Origin: Bog-473 sp963838835
GTDB lineage: Bacteria; Actinomycetota; Acidimicrobiia; Acidimicrobiales; RAAP-2
Direction of reading: 5' to 3'
Length of the DNA: 64,000 nt
NCBI GenBank assembly: GCA_963838835.1
Contig: CAWITA010000031.1
Span: 90,511 to 154,510, forward strand
The position numbers and the translations under genes were made by a program. Positions 51,313-61,008 of this stretch are shown piece after piece (position 1 is the stretch's first letter; every line of letters begins with the position of its first letter). Below the pieces are notes generated by a model. That model searched no databases and was not told the DNA's origin. It saw nothing but the letters and a program-made list of their open reading frames with translations.

Positions 51313-53320
51313 ATGTCGGAACCTCGGCGTGGAGTGGGCCGTTCTCGGCGCACTTTGAGGCTGGTTGCCGCCGCTCTTGTCGTGAGCAGTGGGCTCGTTG
51401 TGCTCGGTGCAGTGGGTGCCGCGGGATCTTCGGACCCAAGCGTGGAGACCGCGTGCAGTGGAACCCTGAGCGGCTCCGCCTTCACCCTCACCGCCGACTG
51501 CGACACGACGGTACCGCTCACGATTCCAGACGGGGTCACCCTCAATGGCGCTGGGCACACCATCACCGCCCACGACGTCACCCCCGGGTCTTTCAACGGC
51601 GCAGTGTTGTCGAACGCTGGTACGTCGATGAACGTCGAAGACCTGAGGATCATGGGCACCGGGTTCACACAGACCCAGCCCCCGGGTTCTTGCGGGAGGG
51701 CGACGTTGAACGGCATTTGGTTCAACGGTGCGGGCGGCTCGGTGACCAACGTAACTGTCACGGGGATAACGGAGAGCAGCAATTGTCAAGTTGGACGGGC
51801 GATCGTGGCCAACGGAACTGTTGGTCAGACCCTCACGATCACCGACACCACCGTCAGCGACTACAACAAGGACGGGATGCACGCGTACGGGATGACCATG
51901 AACGTCTCGGGTAGCACGATCGGATCCCCCGCGTCCCTAAAGGGCGTCACCGGCCAGAACGGACTGGTGTACCAAGACGGTGCCACGGGCACGACCTCGG
52001 ACAGCACCATCTACGGCAGCGGCTACGGCAGTGACCTGAACGCAAACACGGCTGTACTCCTGTTCGGGGCGACAAACGTCACCTTGACGGGCGACACGAT
52101 CACGGGCGACGGAACCGACATCGGCGTGGCCGTGGCCTCCAACAGCACCGGCGCGATCGTCGACCGAAATCAGATCGGCCGGACCGCCCCCGACGTGCCC
52201 GACAATTTCGGCTTCGGAGTGGAGTTGGACCCCGGGTCGACCGCGACGGTGACCTGCAACACCTTCAGCGGCTGGAAGACCGACTTGTCAGGAGTGCCGC
52301 CGCAACCACCTTGCATCACGACCACTGAGTTGCCACCCGCCGAACTGAACACTCCCTATGTGGCCACCTTGGAGGCGGTTGGTGGAACACCGCCCTATAC
52401 CTGGTCGATCGCGTCTGGTTCGCTGCCGCCCGGGCTGTCGCTCTCTTCGGACGGGACGATCACCGGCACTCCGACGCGCGACGGGAACGTTCACCTTCTC
52501 GCTCGAGGTTGTCGACTCATTGGGTGCCTCGGCACGGGTCACGCAGTCACTTGAAGTGACGGTCGAAACCAACGTACCGGGCTACTGGCTCGGTGCCGCC
52601 GACGGGGGCGTCTTTACCTTCGGCTCCGCGACGTTCCATGGATCGGCGGTTGGTCTGCACCCTGTTGCTCCCGTCGTTGGGATGGCCGCAAGCCCGACGG
52701 GTGGATACTGGCTGGTGGCGTCCGACGGTGGGGTGTTCTCCTTCGGCGCCCCATTCTTCGGCTCGCTGGCCGGTCAGCCCCTCAGCGCACCCATCGTGGG
52801 CATGGCCGCCACGCCGGAAGGTGACGGGTACTACCTCGTGGCCGCCGACGGCAGTGTGTTCCCATTCGGGGCCGCCGTATTCCGCGGTTCGATGCAGGGC
52901 GATCCTCTCAACGCACCGGTGGTCGGCATCGCGGTCACCGCGGACAATCAGGGCTACTACCTCGTGGCCGCCGACGGCGGAGTGTTCACCTTCGGCGATG
53001 CCCGGTTCCAAGGATCGATGGGCGCGCAGAGGATCAATCAGCCCGTTGTTGGCATGTCCCTCGACGCCTCCACATCGGGCTATTGGCTCGTTGCCGGCGA
53101 CGGTGGGGTGTTCGCCTTCGACTCCCCGTTCTTCGGGTCCACGGGGGGACTCCGCCTCAATGCGCCCGTCGTCGGCCTGTCATCGAACGAGAGCGACTCG
53201 GGTTACTACCTCGTTGCTTCCGACGGGGGCGTCTTCTCCTTCGGATCCGCGCCGTTCCTCGGCTCGATGGGAGGGAAGCACCTCAATGCGGCTGTCGTCG
53301 GCTCGGCAGCCATCGGCTAG
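51313..53320 (+). CDS. secreted beta-helix protein with VASDGG repeats, frameshifted
   Basis: Two frames form about 668 aa. From ATG 51313 (GAGGGGG upstream) there is a signal peptide (RTLRLVAAALVVSSGLVVLGAVGAAG). A right-handed beta-helix with repeated Asn/Thr/Gly strands ('GVTLNGAGHTITAHD', 'NVTVTGITESSNCQVG') and a putative Ig domain (PPYTWSIASGSLPPGLSLS) follow. At about 52475 one extra base shifts to 'TGTFTFSLEVVDSLGASARV' and then six 42-45 residue repeats (GYWLVASDGGVFSFG). Shares the repeat module with the 15.7-kb protein. Probably a surface or matrix protein; the beta-helix may bind glycans. Confidence 0.8.
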
Positions 53321-53407
53321 AAGAACGTCTGCTGTCCGGCACACCGGCCCGCGCATTAGAGGTGGCTCTGACTCTCCTGCGCCACCTAGGGGAAACCCTG
53401 CTGGGGT

Positions 53408-53740
53408 CTAGGAGGGCGCTTCTGGGGGCGGCTCGTGCACGGCGGCCTCCCAGACCTTGCCGGACAGGCGCACGGCCACCACTCGGGAGACGGCGATGCC
53501 CACGGCCATGGAGGTGGCCCAGATGAGGGCGGCGCCCCAGGTAACTTTGCGGTCCGCCGGTCCGCTAGGAGGCGGCTCGTGGCGCACCAGGCGCCAGGCC
53601 ATGGTGAGCAGGCGCTGGGTCACGATGGCAGCCACGGCCACCGAAGCGGCGTTGACCAGCTTCCAGCCCAGGTTCTTCTGCTCGGGGCTGGCGTTGACGG
53701 GCTTGTGAGGCCTCCAGGTGTGGTGGTAGCGAGCCTCCAT
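53408..53740 (-). CDS. DUF4235 membrane protein
   Basis: 110 aa. 'LGWKLVNAASVAVAAIVTQRLLTMAWRLVRHEPP' and 'VTWGAALIWATSMAVGIAVSRVVAVRLSGKVWEAAVHEPPP' match the two-helix DUF4235 layout with its repeated HEPPP ends. A small actinobacterial envelope protein of unknown role. Confidence 0.85.
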   Translation of the reverse strand: MEARYHHTWRPHKPVNASPEQKNLGWKLVNAASVAVAAIVTQRLLTMAWRLVRHEPPPSGPADRKVTWGAALIWATSMAVGIAVSRVVAVRLSGKVWEAAVHEPPPEAPS

Positions 53741-53911
53741 CTGCGTCTAATGATGCCCCCTGTACGGCCGGGGTTCAACTGGCGCCTCGGCTGAAGCCTC
53801 GGGTGAGATGGGTATGAACCGGCGGCACCGGCACGCCCCGGCGAAACCACTGAAATGTTCCCGTACGCCCAATAGACGGTGGAGACTCCTGCGTGGTCGA
53901 TTCGGGTCACA

Positions 53912-54307
53912 TCAGAGTGCGGCCATCTTCTCCGAGTCATACCCGTGGGCGATGAGTGCATAGATCACGAGCACGCCCAGACCCACATAGGTCAGCGACC
54001 AGATCGGGTAGTAGGGCATCCACCAGATGGCACTGATCGAAGCGATGGCGGCAAAGACGACGCCGACCCAGATTCCGATCTGTGACCGACTGAGGACGGC
54101 GAACGCACTGAGGATCAGGAGAATGCCCACCACCAGGTAGACCCAGCCGTAGGTCTTGAGGCTGGTGCCGAAGATGGCGTCCTCTAGGTGCTGGGGTAGT
54201 ACGCCGTGGTAGCGGAAGGCCCAGATCGAGTCGAAGATGCGCATGACGCCAGCCACCCCCAAGACAATGGCGGCGAAGACAATCCAACCATGTCCCCGTT
54301 CATTCAT
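53912..54307 (-). CDS. four-helix membrane protein (DUF7144-like)
   Basis: 131 aa from ATG 54307, chosen for GGAGGGAGAG just upstream. Helices: 'WIVFAAIVLGVAGVMRIFDSIWAF', 'TYGWVYLVVGILLILSAFAVL', 'IGIWVGVVFAAIASISAIWWMP', 'IWSLTYVGLGVLVIYALIAHG'. The W-x-x-x-G-x-L-L pattern and SAIWWMPYYPIW are family-typical. A damaged second copy of the last two helices lies at 56.3 kb. Confidence 0.78.
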   Translation of the reverse strand: MNERGHGWIVFAAIVLGVAGVMRIFDSIWAFRYHGVLPQHLEDAIFGTSLKTYGWVYLVVGILLILSAFAVLSRSQIGIWVGVVFAAIASISAIWWMPYYPIWSLTYVGLGVLVIYALIAHGYDSEKMAAL

Positions 54308-54463
54308 CGCTCTCCCTCCCTTTGGATTGCGGCTCATACCTTCGAGACCGCTTGTCACCTCATCCCCTCCAAGTCGGAACGCTCTTCGCCGCAGACCATA
54401 CGCCAGTCGGTCGTCCCTGACCCCCGTTTCGGCTGTATAACGCCGTCGCCCCTGGGGTGCAGT

Positions 54464-54869
54464 TCACCTTGTCGCCAGGATCTTGGCTTTTTGTGTCTCG
54501 AACTCGGCGTCGGTCAGGACTCCCTGGGACTTGAGGTCAGCCAGCTTGCTCAGTTGGGAGGCGACATCCCCTCCTGACGTTCCTGCGGTCTCCTTGACGT
54601 ATTGGTCGAAGGCAGTCTTCTGCTGCGCAGCTTCTTGCAGCTTGCGCTCCTGCATCTTTCCACCCCCGGGCGATGAGGTAGACGAACACACCGAGGAACG
54701 GGAGGATGATCACGAAGATGACCCAGAGAGCCTTGATCCAGCCGTTGAGGTCCTGACTGCGGAAGATGTCGATGAAGACTGTGATCAGTATCCAGATCCA
54801 GATGAAGAAAAGGAAAAAGTAGAGCATTGACAGGAACACGCCGCCCAGGGGGTAGCTGTATGCAAGCAT
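54464..54869 (-). CDS. PLDc_N membrane segment plus SHOCT protein, frameshifted
   Basis: About 135 aa in two frames. The first has helices 'MLYFFLFFIWIWILITVFIDIFRS' and 'WIKALWVIFVIILPFLGVFVYLIARG', the phospholipase D N-terminal (PLDc_N) type. After ARG the C5 run at 54663-54667 has one base too many. In the other frame it continues 'KMQERKLQEAAQQKTAFDQYVKE' and the SHOCT motif 'SKLADLKSQGVLTDAEFETQKAKILA'. Small stress-related membrane protein; no enzyme activity expected. Confidence 0.78.
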
Positions 54870-55099
54870 CCGATCCCTCCTGATCGTCAGAGATACCGCC
54901 TAGATGTCTACCTTCCGATCTGGTCAATTGCGAGAAACCTTGCGGAAAATTTGTGCGAGGAGATAAATCCTTAAGCCGGGATCTTGCTCGTGGATTGTCG
55001 GGATCTTCGCAGTGCCTAACAGCACCTCGTCTGGATTTTTCAAGAGGCGGCGCTTCTGCGGCTTGCTCCGAACGGAAGGATGAGGGGCGGGAGGGTGGT

Positions 55100-55372
55100 T
55101 CAGGCCGAAAGGATCTTCGCCTTCTGGGCGTCGAACTCAGCTTCCGTAAGGATCCCTTGAGACTTGAGTTCGGCAAGATCCTTGAGTTGCGCTACGGGGT
55201 CTGGCGCAGCTGCCGGTGCGGGCTGAGGGGCGTACTGCGGCGGCTGCTGTGCGTACTGCTGTTCTTCTTGTTGCGCCCAACGATTCTGTTGCCGGCGTGA
55301 GACACGGTTCGACACGGCTGTGGCCGTCCCGGCGATTGCTGCAGTGCGTGCGATACCTCTGAGGAGCGGCAT
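55100..55372 (-). CDS. SHOCT-domain protein
   Basis: 90 aa from ATG 55372. 'MPLLRGIARTAAIAGTATAVSNRVSRRQQ' start, a Gln/Pro/Ala linker (QQYAQQPPQYAPQPAPAAA) and the SHOCT motif 'DLAELKSQGILTEAEFDAQKAKILSA' at the end. SHOCT domains mediate oligomerisation or contact nucleic acids. The C-terminal motif is nearly the same as in the protein at 54.5 kb, so the two genes probably work together or share ancestry. Confidence 0.85.
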   Translation of the reverse strand: MPLLRGIARTAAIAGTATAVSNRVSRRQQNRWAQQEEQQYAQQPPQYAPQPAPAAAPDPVAQLKDLAELKSQGILTEAEFDAQKAKILSA

Positions 55373-55409
55373 GTCTTCATCCTTTCTCGGTCGATCAGTG
55401 CTTCGCCGA

Positions 55410-56057
55410 TCAACCTTCGGCGGCGTCGAGCGCAGCAACAAGGTCGTCCTGGGGTATGTAGCCGGCGCAAACCAGTTCGGCTTCGCCACGACGCAGCGCC
55501 TGGAGAACGGCTGTCGCCCAGCGGTTCTCGAAGATCAAGATCCGCGAGCCGAAGAATCCGGTTCGATCACTCGACGCCGCCTCCGAGAGATCGCTCTCGG
55601 CCAACAAGCGCCCGCTCCGCCATCGGAGAGGTGCCACCCGTGGCGATTGGGGATAGGCAGAAAGGAACGGCAGCGACAGCGGATCGATATGCGGTCCTCT
55701 CGTCAGCGTGGGCACGTGCGATCGATGTCGGAGCGACAGTTGGTGTTGAGCGTCATCACACGTGGACTGCGGTGTGGAGTCCTCCAACGACAACTCGGCT
55801 GGTTTCTTGCACACCGCACTGAGCACAGTCTGGGTATGTCGCAACGTTTGATCAGGCGCGGCGTCGTGGCGAACTGGATTGAGGTAGACACAGAAAGTCT
55901 CGGCATCTGGGTCCACCTCTAGATTCCAGTACGGACGCCAATCCGTGGACACGGATCCATACGCGACCTGAATACCCTTCAGGATGCGACAGAACCGCAT
56001 CCGGTCAGGATCAAAGATCCATGTGCTGTGGCACGATTCGACCGTTATGACATCCAT
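55410..56057 (-). CDS. conserved hypothetical protein, only N-terminal part convincing
   Basis: 216-codon frame. Residues 1-62 (ESCHSTWIFDPDRMRFCRI, then STDWRPYWNLEVDPDAETFCVYLNPVR) look like a small actinobacterial family with TWxFD and TDWRPYW. The middle is Ser/Arg-rich and doubtful. The last 45 residues ('FENRWATAVLQALRRGEAELVCAGYIPQDDLVAALD') again look protein-like. Either a real protein with a poorly conserved middle, or two coding pieces with frameshifts. Confidence 0.4.
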   Translation of the reverse strand: MDVITVESCHSTWIFDPDRMRFCRILKGIQVAYGSVSTDWRPYWNLEVDPDAETFCVYLNPVRHDAAPDQTLRHTQTVLSAVCKKPAELSLEDSTPQSTCDDAQHQLSLRHRSHVPTLTRGPHIDPLSLPFLSAYPQSPRVAPLRWRSGRLLAESDLSEAASSDRTGFFGSRILIFENRWATAVLQALRRGEAELVCAGYIPQDDLVAALDAAEG

Positions 56058-56309
56058 GAGACGGAAGATGATGCCTGTCTCTGCTGAATCCGAACTGAGA
56101 GAGGGTTAGCAAAGTCATGAGGATCTCGTTGCAGTTCTGTGACTTGCCCGACGTGAGATCGCCATGACGGCCCGCCCAAACCGAGAGGGCTGACCCTATC
56201 GACTGGGGAAGCTCCTTCTCTCGTTGTGACCCATGCTCCGGCACGCCATGCCGAGGAGAGGACTCGGGGCACGACCAAATGGTCGTACGAGCTGTCAGGT
56301 GGTCCGAGA

Positions 56310-56469
56310 CTACGTCGTCACTTCTCGCCCGCCATGGGCGGCCAGCCCGTAGATGACGAGGATGCCGACGAAGATGTACGTGGGGGACCACACACGGGGT
56401 GGAAGGCATCCACCAGATCGCACTGATGTCCATGATCGCTCCGGCGAAGAGATCATCGACAGTGAGCAC
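56310..56469 (-). pseudogene. remnant of the four-helix (DUF7144-like) membrane protein
   Basis: In one frame 'GAIMDISAIWWMPSTP' and, one base off, 'VWSPTYIFVGILVIYGLAAHGG' together match 'IASISAIWWMPYYPIWSLTYVGLGVLVIYALIAHG' of the gene at 53.9 kb. Upstream helices are missing. A broken copy, probably from duplication. Confidence 0.6.
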
Positions 56470-56747
56470 CAGTCATTCTGAATCGAACTCCGAAGAACGA
56501 AGTGACGGTGTCCCCTTCGTGCGGGCCATAACCAGGAGGGACGCGGTGGCATAGGTGCCGGACTGCCACCCCGTCCCGATGCGTCCCGACGCATGGGGGC
56601 AGGTGTGGCAGATCGCCCACTGGAGTTGCTCCCTCAGCACCTGTCGACCCCAGCCCCTGAGCGTCGTCATCACGCCTCCGCCCGCACGGCACGGCGGGGT
56701 GTCCGCTGTCAGCTCCCGCTAGTTGCGGATCAGCCAGCTCGCTTAAG

Positions 56748-57665
56748 TTGGGTCGGGTGGGTAATCGGACTTGGATACTTACGCAGGCGACGGAGCACTT
56801 TCACGAGCACGGGTACGTCGTCCTTCCCGGATACCTGTGGGAGGACGACCTCGCGCCAGCGCAAGCCGAGCTCGAGCTGATGTTCCCGACCGCCGAGGAA
56901 TACCACGTCGGGGCCGACCCGGCCCGTAACGCCCGCTTCACCGGCGGCGCCTTCGCCGGCATAGACCCGTTCCCGTACTCGAGCGTCGAGTGGTCCCTCC
57001 TCGGCCTGAGTCCACCGATCGCCGCCCTCGCCGAAGCGCTCCTCGGGACGGCGGCCATCCGCTTGTACGAGGCGCACAACTGGGCGAAGTACAGCGGCGC
57101 CACGGACTATGACCAGCAGCTGCACTGCGATTATCGGAACCACACGCCCCTAGTGCCGTCGGATGATCCGACCTTGGCCGAGGTCGAGATGTTCATCTAT
57201 GTCCACGGAGTCCCCGAAGAACTCGGACCCACCCACGTGGTATCGCAACGCCACACCAGAAACCTCCCGATGTGGCCGCCGCGCATCACCCGGGAGGAGC
57301 ACCCTGAGATCTACACCCATGAGGTCAGCACCGCCGGTCCGGCCGGAACCGTGCTCGCCTACAAGACGAGCACGTACCACCGGGGGACGGCAATGAGCGC
57401 GTCGGGTGGTGCGCGCTTCTCGGTCAAGGCCAGCTATCGCACCGTGAGTGACATCTGGTTCGACAAGATGAGCCTGACCGAGCGGCTAGGCGAATCTTGG
57501 TACCGATTCGTCGAGCAAGCCACACCTCGGCAGCTGGAGTTGGTGGGCTTTCCACCCCGCGGCCATCGCTACTGGACGTCCCGCACCTGGAGCGACGTAT
57601 GCCATCGATACCCTGACGCCGACTTGTCGGCCTTCCGGCCCGTTGATTTCAATCATCCGTCATAG
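56748..57665 (+). CDS. phytanoyl-CoA dioxygenase (PhyH) family protein
   Basis: 305 aa. N-terminal 'ATEHFHEHGYVVLPGYLWEDDLAPAQAE', iron HxD in 'QQLHCDYRNHTP', 'VEMFIYVHGVPEELGPTHVVSQRHTR', distal His in 'TSTYHRGTAMSASGGARFSVKASYR' with the Arg that binds 2-oxoglutarate (GARFSV). A complete Fe(II)/2OG hydroxylase reading frame, unlike the split PhyH gene at 27 kb. Substrate unknown. Confidence 0.88.
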   Translation: MGRVGNRTWILTQATEHFHEHGYVVLPGYLWEDDLAPAQAELELMFPTAEEYHVGADPARNARFTGGAFAGIDPFPYSSVEWSLLGLSPPIAALAEALLGTAAIRLYEAHNWAKYSGATDYDQQLHCDYRNHTPLVPSDDPTLAEVEMFIYVHGVPEELGPTHVVSQRHTRNLPMWPPRITREEHPEIYTHEVSTAGPAGTVLAYKTSTYHRGTAMSASGGARFSVKASYRTVSDIWFDKMSLTERLGESWYRFVEQATPRQLELVGFPPRGHRYWTSRTWSDVCHRYPDADLSAFRPVDFNHPS

Positions 57666-57765
57666 TAGGGGGGCGCGTATCCCAATGGTGCCAGTCATCC
57701 ACGCCCAAGCCCGGCGAACTGGGCACCCCTGTGCCCTGCTCAATGTCGGCGCTCATGTGCCGGTC

Positions 57766-58104
57766 TCAGAGGCGCCCCTGGGGGGGTCTCGTAACCACCA
57801 ATAGCAGACCCGCAAGAGCGATCACTGTGAATGAGGGAATGGCGAACGGTGCCAAGCGGGGTCCGAACCACAGCTCGAACATCGGTACGTCGTCCCCTGC
57901 CCGGCGCTGGAAGACACCCAAGGGGCACCCTTTGGCTACCAGGAGGGCGACACCTTCTCCAGCGAGTACGCCAGCCGATAGTTTCAGCCAAACTTCACGA
58001 CGGCGAGATAGAGCGCAGAACCACACGTAACCGAGGCATCCAAGCTCGGCAATACCGATCGAGGTGTGTAGAAGAGGCGCGTCCGGGCTTGGCGACTGAG
58101 TGGG
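57766..58104 (-). CDS. membrane protein of unknown function, start uncertain
   Basis: The supported core is about 110 aa: 'LLHTSIGIAELGCLGYVWFCALSRR', 'EVWLKLSAGVLAGEGVALLVAKGCPLGVFQRRAGDDVPMFELWFGPRLAPFAIPSFTVIALAGLLLVV'. Helices and the GCPLGVFQRRxGDxxPMFEL loop make a recognisable conserved pattern, but I do not know a name. The frame continues upstream to 58491 antisense to the VOC gene. A start at ATG 58128 would need a frameshift, so the N-terminus may be damaged. Confidence 0.6.
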   Translation of the reverse strand, partial: PTQSPSPDAPLLHTSIGIAELGCLGYVWFCALSRRREVWLKLSAGVLAGEGVALLVAKGCPLGVFQRRAGDDVPMFELWFGPRLAPFAIPSFTVIALAGLLLVVTRPPQGRL

Positions 58105-58291
58105 TGAGCGGGCTGGCTCATTAGGTGGAAAAGATAGGTGAGGTTCTTCATCAGACGCACGCCTATCCCACCCTCCCGAACTGGGCAGTGCGCTAACCCG
58201 GCAGCTGCAAGATGCTGGTGTCGTTGGGTACATTCCGACCTGTGCCGGGACATCATCCGGAGGTCGCCCGGCCACAAGAAGGGAACCCGGG

Positions 58292-58662
58292 ATGCTTGCG
58301 AAGGTGGGTATCTGACGATCGACTCGATTGACCCGAATGGGCTTGCTCCGTTTTGGTGCGGATTGCTCGGCGTTCACGTTGAAACGACGATCGGTGATGG
58401 CGACTTCTTGATTTTGTCGCCGACGGAGGAGGGCCTCATGGTTGGCTTTCAGCGCGTGCCGGAGATGAAGGATGAGAAGAACCGAGTGCATCTCGATCTC
58501 GTCGTCGATGGTCTGGACGAGGCCACGGCCGAGGTCGAGAAGCTCGGAGGTCGATGGCTCGAGCCGGGCAACACCCGTGAACTCGAAGGTTTCCGGTGGC
58601 GCTGCATGGCGGACCCTGAAGGCAACGAGTTCGACTTGGATGTTCTGCCCGCCGATTCGTAG
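58292..58662 (+). CDS. VOC-family protein, frameshifted near the start
   Basis: From ATG 58292 (GAAGGGAA upstream) the first codons give MLAKVG; one missing base in the GGG at about 58305 then moves to 'YLTIDSIDPNGLAPFWCGLLGVHVETTIGDGDFLIL', 'MVGFQRVPEMKDEKNRVHLDLVVDGLDEATAEVEKLGGRW' and 'WRCMADPEGNEFDLDVL'. This is the common actinobacterial glyoxalase-like protein with RVHLDL and DPEGNEFD. About 124 aa when corrected. Confidence 0.8.
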
Positions 58663-58757
58663 CCCGTCGTACGGAGGCCGGGTTGGTTAGCCAGAACCCG
58701 CCCGGTATCGGCTGCGTTTGTCGGATGGGTTCAATCGGAAGGTCAGGCGAACGACGA

Positions 58758-59340
58758 TCAGGGTGCTCTTCTCAGCATGAATGTGATGGGCGGGCACTCT
58801 CCAGCTTGTGCCATGCCCGTCACCTTGAACCCGTGTCGCTCGTAGAAGGAGATGGTACGCGGATTGGGAGTTTCCAGGTGAGTGGGGAGATGGTCCGTGT
58901 CGGCGATCTCGACGAGGCAGTGTTCCATCAACTGGCCTCCTATCCCTGTTCCTGTAGGGCTGAGTCGACCCCGAACCACGGTAGGTACCAGTGCGGGTAC
59001 ATGGGATGGGCGGCATCCATTTGTTCGAGAACGACGAAAGTGTCACCGTGCTTATCCGACGAAACCGTCTCTGTGAGCACAGCACCGATGGCATCGTCGT
59101 CCGGCCCTGCGCCCGGGGGTAGCCAGAGGGCAACAGCGAAGTACTCGCCAAGACGCCACACGGTCTGTTCGTCGAATGCCCTACCGCCGAACGCGGCCAA
59201 GACTGGGGGAAGTGCGTCAGATACTCGGACAACTCGGGATAGAGCCAGCGCTCGACCGGGTCATCCGTGAATGCTGAGACCAGCGTTCGATAGACCCTGG
59301 CCTCCTCGGTCTTGGGTACAGGCGCAAATTGACAACCCAC
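58758..59340 (-). CDS. GNAT N-acetyltransferase, frameshifted twice
   Basis: Three frames join: 'KTEEARVYRTLVSAFTDDPVERWLYPELSEYLTHFP' (start GTG 59340), then, after the C5 run near 59205, 'AAFGGRAFDEQTVWRLGEYFAVALWLPPG' to 'HWYLPWFGVDSALQ', then, after 58951, 'GTGIGGQLMEHCLVEIADTDHLPTHLETPNPRTISFYERHGFKVTG'. The last frame contains the acetyl-CoA loop (QGTGIGG) and the SFYERHGF strand. About 192 aa when corrected. Both breaks are single bases in C or G runs. Confidence 0.78.
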
Positions 59341-59564
59341 TCATGGTGTGCAGGCTATGACTCCCTCCGAACTCCGGCCCGCTCGCTAATTGAACCCGGT
59401 TACCGAGCGGGACCTCTATCGCCTCCAGGACTGCTCCCATGGCGGCGCTCAGCCACGCCCGCTCCCGGCGGTCTGAGACACCCACTTCAGACCCTCCCCG
59501 ACCCGACATGTAGCGATGAAGGCGTACACTCGTAACCAGAGGTGCCGAACCGGAAGAAGGTTCC

Positions 59565-59834
59565 GTGAAGAGACTGGCGAAGTTGTCGTGGCGGGCTCGG
59601 GGTCGTGCTGGTGGTACTTGCATCGCCGAGGTTGATCGCCCGATCGGTGGCTATCGAATGGACCCGAAGTACCGGTCCAATCTTCTCGCGCTATCCGGAC
59701 CCGAGGGATTACCCCCTACGGTGTCATGGATCTCCTTCGACGGGGACGCCTATTGGGTCCGGCTCTCAGCTGCCCAGGGCTGGCCGCGTTCGATTCGGGT
59801 GACCCAAAGCGATGTGGACGGTGCGAGGAATTAG
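59565..59834 (+). CDS. small hypothetical protein
   Basis: 89 aa, 'MKRLAKLSWRARGRAGGTCIAEV' with 'VSWISFDGDAYWVRLSAAQGWPRSIRV'. A GAAGAAGG lies about ten bases upstream. No recognised family; the second half is protein-like. Confidence 0.4.
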   Translation: MKRLAKLSWRARGRAGGTCIAEVDRPIGGYRMDPKYRSNLLALSGPEGLPPTVSWISFDGDAYWVRLSAAQGWPRSIRVTQSDVDGARN

Positions 59835-60006
59835 AAACTCGGGCTGATCACATCGGTCATCTGCACCCAAGATCAGAACAGCAGCATCGCTGACGGGTCT
59901 CACTGAACCGATTGGCGTACTGGGCTACCCACCCTCCTCGCCGATTGGCCCAGGCGGTTGAGCGATGACTCGATGCGATCACTAGGTGGAATGCCATCAT
60001 GATTAG

Positions 60007-60555
60007 GTGGCCCGGCTGCCCAATATCCTTTCTTGCGAAGGTTTGGAACTTCGCCGCTGGGACCCGGCCTTCGCTGAGCCGATGATCTTGGCGATTCGAG
60101 AGAGCTTTGCTGAGCTACAGCAATGGATGTCGTGGGCACAGAAGATGCCCTCCGTTGACGAGCTCCGTCAGGTCCTCATGCAGGGTCAGATGGACTTCGA
60201 TGCGAACCTGGCTTGGGAATACACAGTCTTCGAGACACAAGCGGGAGAACTTGTCGCAGGCATCGGACTTCACCCGTCGGACCGCCCGGATTGCTTCAAG
60301 ATTGGCTACTGGGTTCGTTCCGACTGGACCGGCCGAGGTATCGCAACCGCTACGACCGGCGCCCTAGTTGACGCTGCCTTCACGTACTTGGGAGAAGCGA
60401 CTCAAATAGCCATTCGGATGGACCAAGCCAACCATCCCAGCGCCGCGATTCCGCGGAAACTTGGATTTACCCTCGACCACGAGGAGGATCGTGAGGTTCT
60501 CGCGAAAGGACACACCGGGCGTGGCTTCGTGTGGATCCTTTGTCGTAACAGCTGA
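60007..60555 (+). CDS. GNAT N-acetyltransferase, RimJ/RimL type
   Basis: 182 aa from GTG 60007. 'GLELRRWDPAFAEPMILAIRESFAELQQWMSWA', 'FETQAGELVAGIGLHPSDRPDCFKIGYWVRSDWTGRGIATATTGALVDAAF' with the acetyl-CoA loop (WTGRGIAT), and 'ANHPSAAIPRKLGFTLDHEED'. Acetylates an N-terminal or small-molecule amine; the target is unknown. Confidence 0.9.
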   Translation: MARLPNILSCEGLELRRWDPAFAEPMILAIRESFAELQQWMSWAQKMPSVDELRQVLMQGQMDFDANLAWEYTVFETQAGELVAGIGLHPSDRPDCFKIGYWVRSDWTGRGIATATTGALVDAAFTYLGEATQIAIRMDQANHPSAAIPRKLGFTLDHEEDREVLAKGHTGRGFVWILCRNS

Positions 60556-60628
60556 AGGCGACTCGCCCGGTCGCATAACCGATTGGCGAGGGGGCACCTC
60601 GGCCGCTTGGCCCTTCTAGGCTCGTCCA

Positions 60629-60981
60629 ATGACCCTTGAGTGGGAGCAGACGATCGTCGAGGCGCGCGATCCCGGCACGCTAGGGAGTTGGTGGCGAGAG
60701 GCGCTCGGTTGGGTTGTAGTCAACGACGATCCTGATGAGTTCGAGATCCGACCGGCTGCGGATCGTCTCCCTGGACTCCTGTTCGTGCCGGTCCCAGAGC
60801 AGAAGACCTCCAAGAATCGGCTGCACCTCGACTTTCGCCCAGACGACCGAGACGCCGAGGTTGACCGACTACTCGCGCCGGAGCCACACGAGCGGACATT
60901 GGACAAGGGGAGCAGACGTGGACTGTGCTCCAGGACCCTGAGGGAAATGAGTTCTGCATACTCGGATCGCGAGTGCTCTGA
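60629..60981 (+). CDS. VOC-family protein, frameshifted
   Basis: 'EQTIVEARDPGTLGSWWREALGWVVVNDDPDEFEIRP', 'FVPVPEQKTSKNRLHLDFRPDDRDAEVDRLLA', then a missing base at about 60885 and 'GATRADIGQGEQTWTVLQDPEGNEFCILGSRVL' to a stop at 60981. This is the same VOC subfamily as at 58.3 kb (NRLHLD, DPEGNEFC). About 117 aa when corrected. Confidence 0.8.
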
Positions 60982-61008
60982 GCCGGCGATAGGGGCAGCG
61001 TTGGAATC

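Noticed and set aside
37770..56275. Shared 15-mer GACTCGGGGCACGAC at 37770 and 56261 as attachment sites
   Set aside because: A match of this length is expected a few times by chance in a GC-rich 64-kb window, and neither site adjoins an integrase.
56271..56286. Inverted repeat ACGACCAAATGGTCGT as an operator
   Set aside because: It is symmetric but not next to a supported promoter or regulator gene.
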